The notes beneath the pieces were generated by a model. It saw only the letters and a program-made list of their open reading frames with translations. It did not search any database and was not told the origin of the DNA. This document shows, one piece after another, positions 34,477-40,104 of a DNA stretch of 40,104 nucleotides; within the stretch, counting starts at the first letter, position 1; each line of letters starts with the position of its first letter. Where the stretch lies: positions 1 to 40,104 of the forward strand of contig JAFZKK010000026.1 of the NCBI GenBank assembly GCA_017551905.1, in the 5' to 3' direction. The DNA comes from Salinivirgaceae bacterium. Its GTDB lineage: Bacteria > Bacteroidota > Bacteroidia > Bacteroidales > SZUA-534. A program made the position numbers and the translations under genes.

Positions 34477-34940
34477 AGCCTTTTCAGTTTAGAGATTGCC
34501 AATGGGGAGCAAAAGGCATATTGGAAAGTAATACCTTTGCGGTATTCAAGGTTTTTCAGGAAGGATTCCATTGAGATTTTGCGTTCACGCAAGTCACGAA
34601 TCTGCACACCAACAGTGTCGTTGGCTATCGGGCCATAAACAATATCGAAATTGTGCCGAAAATTCTGCCGCTCGTCGCGGTTATTGAAAACAAACTCTGC
34701 CCACTCCTCGCAATAACTTTCGAAACGTTTGATTTTCAGGCCGTCTGCCGCATTCTCATCAAATTCGAATACAGCAACTGTTTCCGCTCCGCCCTGTGTA
34801 AGCACTTTGAAATGAGCCATTTCACGAGCCTGATTTTTATCGGTTGACAGATAAAACGCCTTCCCGAAATCTTTATAAGGACGCGATTTTGCAAGGTCAA
34901 CCTCACCGATTTCCATATTTGAGCCGTGGAAAAGAAGCAT
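34473..34940 (-). CDS. DUF3990 protein, ADP-ribosyltransferase-like fold (putative toxin)
   Basis: 155 residues from ATG 34940, whose first base is shared with the TGA of the gene before (TGATG); a start nine codons earlier is open but less likely, because DUF3990 proteins normally begin within a few residues of LFHGS. Motifs: LLFHGSNMEIGEVDLAKSRP, DFGKAFYLSTDKNQAREMA, a central strand/helix region, and FQYAFCSPLAISKLKRL at the end. The HG, FYLST and C-terminal QYxF motifs resemble the His, STS and Glx elements of ADP-ribosyltransferases, and DUF3990 is generally placed near that fold. An ADP-ribosylating toxin is a reasonable hypothesis; neither substrate nor activity is shown here. Confidence 0.8.
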   Translation of the reverse strand: MLLFHGSNMEIGEVDLAKSRPYKDFGKAFYLSTDKNQAREMAHFKVLTQGGAETVAVFEFDENAADGLKIKRFESYCEEWAEFVFNNRDERQNFRHNFDIVYGPIANDTVGVQIRDLRERKISMESFLKNLEYRKGITFQYAFCSPLAISKLKRL

Positions 34941-35161
34941 CACAAGGTTCCTCCGTGCTTTCTGCAATATGCTGCCATCCCGTCAACGCTGTCGGCAAAC
35001 GAAAGAGTGTGCATTATGCCGTAGCACTCCTCAATCAGTTTCATTCCGTTGCAACGGTCGATATAGCCGAACGCCTCCGATTCCGAAAGACCGAACTTTC
35101 GGGCAAACTCGCTTATCAAGGCTATCGTGTATTCGATAATGTCAACTCTATCTTTCGACAT
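34940..35161 (-). CDS. DUF3791 small helical protein, first gene of the cassette
   Basis: 73 residues. The sequence DRVDIIEYTIALISEFARKF, then LSESEAFGYIDRCNGMKLIE and CYGIMHTLSFADSVDGMAAY, has the spacing of the DUF3791 family (an all-helical domain that ends with an L.HT...... helix). Its TGA shares a base with the DUF3990 ATG. Being first in the cassette and small, it is the most likely antitoxin candidate, but that is inference. A TATGTTTG promoter element lies 20-27 nt upstream. Confidence 0.8.
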   Translation of the reverse strand: MSKDRVDIIEYTIALISEFARKFGLSESEAFGYIDRCNGMKLIEECYGIMHTLSFADSVDGMAAYCRKHGGTL

Positions 35162-35181
35162 AGCATTGCGTTTTTATTATA

Positions 35182-35189
35182 CAAACATA
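35182..35189 (-). promoter_or_regulatory. -7 promoter element for the DUF3791/DUF3990/xseA operon
   Basis: TATGTTTG on the minus strand is an exact TAnnTTTG match, 20 bp upstream of the DUF3791 start. No convincing -33 TTTG at 17-21 nt. Confidence 0.5.
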
Positions 35190-35266
35190 CAATATTTCAA
35201 CGGAATAAACATCGAGTTTTTTCCGGGTGAATTTATTTGTACTTTGAATGTTTTTTATTGTTCGTG

Positions 35267-35293
35267 CTCCCGTTTTTCTTGAAAAATCGGGAG
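35267..35293. terminator. Hairpin downstream of the helicase gene
   Basis: CTCCCGTTTTTC and GAAAAATCGGGAG pair as a 12-bp stem with one bulged base and a 2-nt loop. No T run follows on either strand, so it is either a weak or Rho-aided terminator for the helicase (stop at 35358) or an element in the leader region of the DUF3791 operon. Confidence 0.4.
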
Positions 35294-35357
35294 TGGCAGT
35301 TCGGTTTTTATCGAAAAAAGCGAAGTAATTATAGTCCATTTTTGTTTAGCCGCAAAA

Positions 35358-37862
35358 TCATTCCTTCCCCCTATTCACCCACGCCGACACAAGGTGCAAC
35401 TCATCGTAAGAATATTCGTTGTTCAGGGCTTCGCGGACGGCGGAAAGGCTTTGATTGGGCGCAGCGGAAAGGTGCTTGGCAATGGCCTCGACGCGCTCGG
35501 GCGCCAAAAGGTCGGTGGGGTCGATTTCGCCTTGAGCGACATAGTGGCACAGGTGGTTCACAATTGTTGAAATGGTCAATCCGCGCTTCTTGGCAATGCC
35601 CTCAACCGACAGGCCGTCGATATACATCTGGCGCGTAACTTCCTTTGTATCAATCTTCGGCTCTTTGGGTGCGGACTTGCTTTTGGCGGATTTCGGGGCT
35701 TTGGTTGAGAATTCCAAATCAGCATAATCGTCAAAAATATCGCCATCGACCTGCAGGCCGTTCTCTTTCTTGAAGCGGCGCACAATCTCGATAATGTCGG
35801 GGCCGTATTTGTTGGCTTTCAGTTTGCCGATTCCCTTCACTTTGGCCAATGCGGCAATGGTGTCGGGCATTGCTGACGAAATCTCAACGAGCGTTTTCTG
35901 GTGCATCACCACGTAGGCGGGTACGTTGCTTTCGTCGGCAAGGGTGTTGCGCCAATGGCGTAACATATTGAATAACTGACTGTTCTCAATTTCGGTTTCG
36001 TCGTTGTTGGTTTTGCTTTTGCTGGCAACGGCTTTCTTCTTGTCGTCGCCCAAAGCGGCTCGGGCTCTGGCTTTCAGATATTTCTGCACCTCGAATCCGT
36101 CGGACATCGCCTCAATGCAGCGTTTTTTCTGCGACACCAACTGGCGGATTTTCTGCAGCGACTCGTCGGCATCGTCCTCAACATCGCTGTTGTCGGTGGT
36201 GTAGGTTATGGTATCGAGCACGTTTTCAACAAGTTCGTCGAGTTTCGAGCCGAAATAGGCGCACGCCTTGCCAATGCGTTCCTGCAGGTGGCTGTTGCCG
36301 TTGACGCCCGTGCCGATTATCTGCCCCACCTGCCGCCCGAAACTGTTGGCCACGGACAAAACATCGGTGCTGAAGTGCGGCAGGGCTGGCGCAAGTTTCT
36401 CGTCGGGGCGACCGACGATTACACCGCTGTTTTTCTGGAAGATACGCAGGCAGCGCTGCATCTCGTGACTGACTTCGCCAAAGTCGAAAAGGTCGGCAAT
36501 CAGGCTCTGCTCGTAGCGCAGTTTCGATTGGTCGAGCGTTGTTTGGTCGACAACCTGCTGCTCAACTTGGCGGTTGAAGCGCGTAACTTGCTCATCACCA
36601 ATCAGACAGTCGCCGCCAATGTGCGAACTCAAAACAATGCCCTCAAGTGTACGGCATCTGCTCAAAGCCACGTACACCTGGCCGTGCGAGAAGGCCTGCG
36701 CGGCATCGATAATCACGCGGTCGAACGTCAGGCCCTGGCTCTTGTGAATGGTTATGGCCCACGCCAATTTCAACGGGTACTGCGTGAAAGTGCCATCGAC
36801 CACCTCGGTTATCTCTTTTGTCTGACTATCAATTTTATAACTTGCATTCTGCCACTCGGCTGGCACAACTTCAATGGTGTCGTCGGTGCCGCCGCAATCG
36901 ACGTAAACAACATCGTCCTCAATGTTGACAATGCGGCCGATTTTGCCGTTGTAGAAGCGTTTTTCGGGCGACGGGTCGTTCTTGACAAACATCACCTGCG
37001 CGCCCTCTTTCAGTTCCAATTCGAACTCGGTTGGATACATCTGCTCGGGGAAATTGCCCGTGATAGTTGCCTGATAACGAACAAGTTTGCTCTTGAGTTT
37101 CTTCAGTTTGCCCTGATTTATCTCGTTCGACTGATAGTTGTGGGTGGTGAGCGTTATGTAGCCGTCTTTGTCGGCGGGCTCGAAGTTGGGGCGGTAACGC
37201 TTGTCGAGTTCGGCAAGAACGGCGGCATCGGCGTTGCTGTCGCGCACACGGTTCAGAATATCAATGAAATGCTGGCTCGTCTGGCGGAAAATCTGCGTCA
37301 GTTCGATTGTCACATAATCGGTTTGACGCAAGGCACGACTGCCGAAAAAGTACATTGTTGGGTAAGTGTCACGCAAAAGGTCCCACTCGTCGTCTTTGAC
37401 CACAGGCGCAAGTTGGTGAAGGTCGCCAATCATCAGCAACTGAAGGCCGCCAAATGGCTGTTGGTTAGACCGATAGCGCCGCAACACATCATCAATGGCA
37501 TCGAGCAAATCGGCGCGGACCATCGAAATCTCGTCAATCACCAACAGGTCGAGCGTGCGGATAATGTCGATTTTGCGCTTGCTGAACTTGTATTTGTTGC
37601 TGCCGCCCTCGGCCTGCGCGTAGCCTGGCAGAAAGGGGCCGAACGGCAGTTGGAAGAACGAGTGGATTGTCTGTCCGCCCGCATTTATGGCCGCCACACC
37701 CGTCGGCGCAAGCACAATCATCCGCTTGGGCGACAGCGTTTTAAGCCGTTTCAGGAACGTGGTTTTGCCCGTCCCCGCCTTGCCCGTCAGGAAGACGTTG
37801 CGGTTGGTGTATTGGATAAAGCTCTGTGCTAATTGCAGTTGCGGGTTGTCGGTGTAATCCAT
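35358..37862 (-). CDS. Pif1/RecD-like superfamily 1 helicase with HRDC-like and helix-turn-helix C-terminus
   Basis: 834 residues. The helicase core (about residues 1-430) has Walker A GKAGTGKTT (27-35), Walker B LLVIDEISMVRADLL, motif III MIGDLHQLAPV, motif IV-type IFRQT and the C-terminal AWAITIHKSQGLTFDRVIID and YVALSRCRTLEGIVL motifs, typical of the Pif1/RecD group. After a Lys/Ser-rich linker come an HRDC-like domain (about 640-710: PAYVVMHQKTLVEISSAMP, LAKVKGIGKLKANKYG) and a helix-turn-helix (about 755-790: QMYIDGLSVEGIAKKRGLTI). Likely unwinds DNA or clears DNA structures in replication or repair. This fused architecture is known in Bacteroidota. A DUF2281-like gene lies 30 bp upstream. 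Confidence 0.93.
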   Translation of the reverse strand: MDYTDNPQLQLAQSFIQYTNRNVFLTGKAGTGKTTFLKRLKTLSPKRMIVLAPTGVAAINAGGQTIHSFFQLPFGPFLPGYAQAEGGSNKYKFSKRKIDIIRTLDLLVIDEISMVRADLLDAIDDVLRRYRSNQQPFGGLQLLMIGDLHQLAPVVKDDEWDLLRDTYPTMYFFGSRALRQTDYVTIELTQIFRQTSQHFIDILNRVRDSNADAAVLAELDKRYRPNFEPADKDGYITLTTHNYQSNEINQGKLKKLKSKLVRYQATITGNFPEQMYPTEFELELKEGAQVMFVKNDPSPEKRFYNGKIGRIVNIEDDVVYVDCGGTDDTIEVVPAEWQNASYKIDSQTKEITEVVDGTFTQYPLKLAWAITIHKSQGLTFDRVIIDAAQAFSHGQVYVALSRCRTLEGIVLSSHIGGDCLIGDEQVTRFNRQVEQQVVDQTTLDQSKLRYEQSLIADLFDFGEVSHEMQRCLRIFQKNSGVIVGRPDEKLAPALPHFSTDVLSVANSFGRQVGQIIGTGVNGNSHLQERIGKACAYFGSKLDELVENVLDTITYTTDNSDVEDDADESLQKIRQLVSQKKRCIEAMSDGFEVQKYLKARARAALGDDKKKAVASKSKTNNDETEIENSQLFNMLRHWRNTLADESNVPAYVVMHQKTLVEISSAMPDTIAALAKVKGIGKLKANKYGPDIIEIVRRFKKENGLQVDGDIFDDYADLEFSTKAPKSAKSKSAPKEPKIDTKEVTRQMYIDGLSVEGIAKKRGLTISTIVNHLCHYVAQGEIDPTDLLAPERVEAIAKHLSAAPNQSLSAVREALNNEYSYDELHLVSAWVNRGKE

Positions 37863-37868
37863 TTTTTT

Positions 37869-37896
37869 TAGTTAGGATTTAGTAGTTAGGATTTAG
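37869..37896. repeat. 14-bp direct repeat (7-bp period) between antitoxin-like and helicase genes
   Basis: TAGTTAGGATTTAG occurs twice in perfect tandem (37869-37882 and 37883-37896), i.e. TAGTTAG and GATTTAG heptamers alternating. The last bases include the stop codon of the antitoxin-like gene. Confidence 0.85.
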
Positions 37897-38111
37897 GAAC
37901 GCAACTCGTTTATAACACTTTGCGCATCGGCATTCCAAATTCGGGTGGACGTATCGTATTTCGAAAAGTCCAATGGTTGTTTTTTCCCCGTTTTTTCCTG
38001 TTGATTTTGAGACAAAAGAAAATCGACATACGACTCAACGTTTTGTTGTTGCTCAACAGTAAGACTGCTCATCTTTTTTTCTAAAACCGCATAGGTCATT
38101 TTCTTTTCCAT
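37893..38111 (-). CDS. Small DUF2281/antitoxin-like protein
   Basis: 72 residues from ATG 38111 (a TTG precedes it; an ATG five codons later is also possible). The segment TYAVLEKKMSSLTVEQQQNV followed by ESYVDFLLSQ is the DUF2281-type helix-turn pattern often seen in small type II antitoxins. A linker (QEKTGKKQPLDFSKYD) leads to a C-terminal helix. No toxin gene adjoins it: downstream is the helicase and upstream an unrelated gene. A perfect 17-bp palindrome lies between its -7 box and its start, suggesting autoregulation. The antitoxin role is inference. Confidence 0.7.
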   Translation of the reverse strand: MEKKMTYAVLEKKMSSLTVEQQQNVESYVDFLLSQNQQEKTGKKQPLDFSKYDTSTRIWNADAQSVINELRS

Positions 38112-38127
38112 CAATTATTTGAGAATA

Positions 38128-38144
38128 GAATTTGATTCAAATTC
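38128..38144. promoter_or_regulatory. Perfect palindromic operator candidate, with -7 box at 38152-38159
   Basis: GAATTTGA-T-TCAAATTC is an 8+8 bp perfect palindrome, 16 bp upstream of the 38111 start. The minus-strand TAGATTTG (38159-38152), an exact TAnnTTTG match, lies 7 bp beyond it, so the palindrome covers the predicted start site, a classic repressor position. Confidence 0.6.
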
Positions 38145-38193
38145 AGTCTTACAAATCTAATAAAAAAGACGATTTTAGTCGGTGTATACATAA

Positions 38194-38214
38194 GAAAAAG
38201 AGCCTTACGGCTCT
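38194..38214 (-). terminator. Rho-independent terminator of the zinc-ribbon gene
   Basis: On the minus strand AGAGCC (38214-38209), loop GTAA, GGCTCT (38204-38199), then TTTTC. It is 79 bp past the stop codon. Confidence 0.75.
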
Positions 38215-38292
38215 GCTGTTTTTGTCGCTCCAAACAAATCAAAATTATAACAAATAGGGCTGCCACATAAGAGACTTATGTTGCTATTGTAT

Positions 38293-39627
38293 CTATTTAA
38301 AATTTGTACGGTCAACAAAATCGCCATTTTCGAAGGCATATTCATAGTAGAAATCTCTATGATTCTTTGGTACCCGAATTATGTTGTTGATTATGTTTGC
38401 ACGAATTTCCCCGTAAACATAGGGACATTCAAAACGCCACATTTTCCTATCATACACCCTATATATAATTATACCAAAACCATAAACAAAATTTTGGTCA
38501 GGACAACGCATAGCTATCACAAGCTCGTCAATACCGTCACTATCAAAATCGTGTTGACCTATGACATATTCATTTTTTCCAGATTCAAAAGATATGTCTC
38601 CGTCATCAGTCCCCGATTCCTCTGGCTCCCAACCTACTTCATTAAACAAAACACCTGTAAATTCACGATATCCGCTTTCATCGGTTATTTCACAATCCAA
38701 ATATGACTGATTATAAAAAAGAGAAACTTCCAACTTGCGACCATCCTCATATATATAATCACCACCATTGAGATTGTAAAGTTTCCAATTGTTCAACCCC
38801 GAAATAAAACACGTTTTGCCGCTTTTGACATTTTGCCCATTGGCGTTCTTGACACCACCATTTTTCTTTTTCGCCAGATTTTCATCAGTTACATCGTCAC
38901 TTTCTTCAATAATCAGCCAATTACCATTTATATTTTTGACAACCAGATATGAAGGATAAGTCTTCTTTCCTTTTTTTGCCGACGTCTGTACAAGTTTGTC
39001 GAAATGCACTTTTATGCTACCATCGATATTACCAGACACATTAAAATTAGAAACAGATTGCTGAAATTCAGGCGTTTTATCAAATAAGTCTTGTTTCGAT
39101 TTTATAATTTGCTGTGGCGTGTAAGTCTGCTGATAGTATTTCACCTGCGAAGCATAAATACTTGTAAATCCACCTGCTTTTTTTGAATTATGAATCGCAT
39201 CCCATTTTTTCACCAAATCAATAGCCTCTTCTGCGACAGATTTCGTTCTGTTTTTTGTCTGTGGTGTTGATTGTACTGTTTTAACCTGATTAACAATGCG
39301 ATACTTTGGTTTACTATTTTGCACAACCTTTAAAACAATGAGGGCAACTACAAGCAATAAGGCTATCGAGCACAATACAATGGCAAGCACCTCAATTCCA
39401 CTTCTTTTGCTTGCACCACCATTGTTTTCCAACTCTACTGCCGCGTTGGTTTCATATTCTTGATTTTGAGCAGGTTGTTCTTCGTCGGTTAATGTGGATT
39501 CCGTCTGAACGGTTGTATAGGATTCTTGTTCTAAACTGTTCGTATTTTCAGAAACGGGATTTCCACATTGTCCACAGAATCTAACACCTTCGGTCAATTC
39601 TGCACCGCAATTATTACATCTTCCCAT
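38293..39627 (-). CDS. Zinc-ribbon membrane protein with extracytoplasmic domains
   Basis: 444 residues from ATG 39627, chosen because it places the zinc ribbon at the N-terminus; a further ATG at 39648 is possible. The ribbon is CNNC...CGQC (Cys4, 7, 18, 21). After an acidic Gln/Glu/Thr linker comes a single transmembrane segment (about residues 80-105: VLAIVLCSIALLLVVALIVL). The outside part first shows an NTF2-like stretch (VKYYQQTYTPQQIIKSKQDL, HFDKLVQTSAKKGKKTYPSY), then a C-terminal beta domain with the Ca-site-like motif DFDSDGIDELVIAM seen in FG-GAP/VCBS-type repeats. Envelope proteins with cytoplasmic zinc ribbon, one membrane span and a large outer part are widespread; function unknown. 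Confidence 0.82.
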   Translation of the reverse strand: MGRCNNCGAELTEGVRFCGQCGNPVSENTNSLEQESYTTVQTESTLTDEEQPAQNQEYETNAAVELENNGGASKRSGIEVLAIVLCSIALLLVVALIVLKVVQNSKPKYRIVNQVKTVQSTPQTKNRTKSVAEEAIDLVKKWDAIHNSKKAGGFTSIYASQVKYYQQTYTPQQIIKSKQDLFDKTPEFQQSVSNFNVSGNIDGSIKVHFDKLVQTSAKKGKKTYPSYLVVKNINGNWLIIEESDDVTDENLAKKKNGGVKNANGQNVKSGKTCFISGLNNWKLYNLNGGDYIYEDGRKLEVSLFYNQSYLDCEITDESGYREFTGVLFNEVGWEPEESGTDDGDISFESGKNEYVIGQHDFDSDGIDELVIAMRCPDQNFVYGFGIIIYRVYDRKMWRFECPYVYGEIRANIINNIIRVPKNHRDFYYEYAFENGDFVDRTNFK

Positions 39628-39663
39628 ATTAATCGGTTTTGTAATCATTGATTTAAATTACAG

Positions 39664-40104
39664 TTAATTAAGCTTATACAAATAGTTAAGCATCCATTTT
39701 TTTAATTGTTTTGACGGCACTTCAGCAATCTTGGTTTTTATTCCAGTTTTAGGGTCATTGCGATATATTTCGTCATCTGAAAAAAGACCATAATTCACAT
39801 CAATCAAAACATCATCTATAAATTCACCAGAGTTTTCATAAATTCCACGGCAAGAGAATCTGCCATCCGAAAGTTGTATTTCTCTCAAATAATATGACTG
39901 ACTTTCGTTGTAATATTTTTTCGTGTCCAACACACCGCTACTACTATAACTGTATTCTATTAGTTTCCCTCGTTTTGGAATCTTCAAATCCCAATATTCC
40001 AAATCAAAACTGCTATCGTAATTGTTTTCGTACTCGAATTTAATACGCCCTTTATCATCATAGCCGGTAAGTCGATAACCTGTCGTAGTGTATTCGGCGA
40101 CATA
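39664..40104 (-). CDS. Protein with YD/Rhs-like repeats (5' end beyond window)
   Basis: The frame is open to the window edge on the minus strand (147 codons visible, including the stop), so the start lies outside. The visible residues contain repeated Tyr-Gly motifs: TGYDDKGRIKFEYENNYD, LIEYSYSSSGVLDTKKYY and SCRGIYENSGEF, resembling YD-type or MORN-like repeats. The C-terminus is mixed (SKQLKKWMLNYLYKLN). Without the 5' part the family cannot be fixed. It ends 36 bp upstream of the zinc-ribbon gene, so they may be cotranscribed. Confidence 0.65.
   Translation of the reverse strand, partial: YVAEYTTTGYRLTGYDDKGRIKFEYENNYDSSFDLEYWDLKIPKRGKLIEYSYSSSGVLDTKKYYNESQSYYLREIQLSDGRFSCRGIYENSGEFIDDVLIDVNYGLFSDDEIYRNDPKTGIKTKIAEVPSKQLKKWMLNYLYKLN

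Noticed and set aside
36288..37832. 514-codon plus-strand open frame opposite the helicase gene
   Set aside because: Antisense shadow of the helicase: no signal, motif or domain on this strand, and the minus-strand gene has complete helicase motifs.

Overview
The window looks like a chromosomal segment of a Bacteroidales-type bacterium (phylum Bacteroidota). Evidence: TAnnTTTG-type promoters (several with a TTG-type element 17-19 nt upstream), weak Shine-Dalgarno sequences, type IX secretion (T9SS) C-terminal sorting domains of both type A and type B, a PorP/SprF-family protein, a FISUMP protein, DUF4625 lipoproteins, and many signal peptides ending in AQ/FAQ. T9SS cargo argues against gut Bacteroides proper and for another Bacteroidales lineage; the sequence alone does not give the genus. 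I saw no tRNA, rRNA, insertion sequence, prophage or CRISPR array.

Layout. 1-2201: 3' part of a large T9SS type A surface protein with a strong terminator. 2310-3053: truA. 3055-3237: three 7-bp-period arrays. 3253-6793 (minus): four-gene metal-uptake-like operon (His/Cys-rich membrane protein, TonB-dependent receptor, two DUF4625 lipoproteins). 6927-11349 (minus): four-gene envelope operon of unknown function (outer-membrane barrel, lipoprotein, two periplasmic proteins), with a promoter at one end and a terminator at the other. 11733-11921 (plus): an unannotated stand-alone RNA gene with promoter, terminator and two long crossing helices. 12060-12737 (minus): FISUMP protein. 12984-21401 (plus): a 2462-residue PKD-repeat adhesin with a type B sorting domain, followed by its PorP/SprF partner. 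21425-25255 (minus): antitoxin, PIN toxin, CBS protein, Omp85 barrel and family 3 glycosidase, tightly packed. 25379-27436 (minus): htpG behind a sigma-54-like promoter. 27609-29288 (minus): a secreted protein and an orphan LytTR response regulator. 29464-32145 (plus): secreted subtilisin with a type A sorting domain. 32170-35161 (minus): DUF3791 / DUF3990 / small protein cassette, lipoprotein and xseA, all overlapping or nearly so. 35358-38111 (minus): antitoxin-like protein and a Pif1-type helicase. 38293-40104 (minus): zinc-ribbon membrane protein and a gene cut by the window edge.

Themes. Much of the window is envelope or secretion biology: three T9SS cargo proteins, a PorP/SprF partner, an Omp85 protein, a TonB receptor and a new-looking envelope operon. 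A second theme is that three housekeeping operons (CBS/Omp85/NagZ-like, lipoprotein/xseA, helicase) each begin with a small toxin-antitoxin-like gene or cassette. The best candidates for something undescribed are the RNA at 11733-11921, the four-gene envelope operon 6927-11349, and the DUF3791/DUF3990 three-gene cassette.
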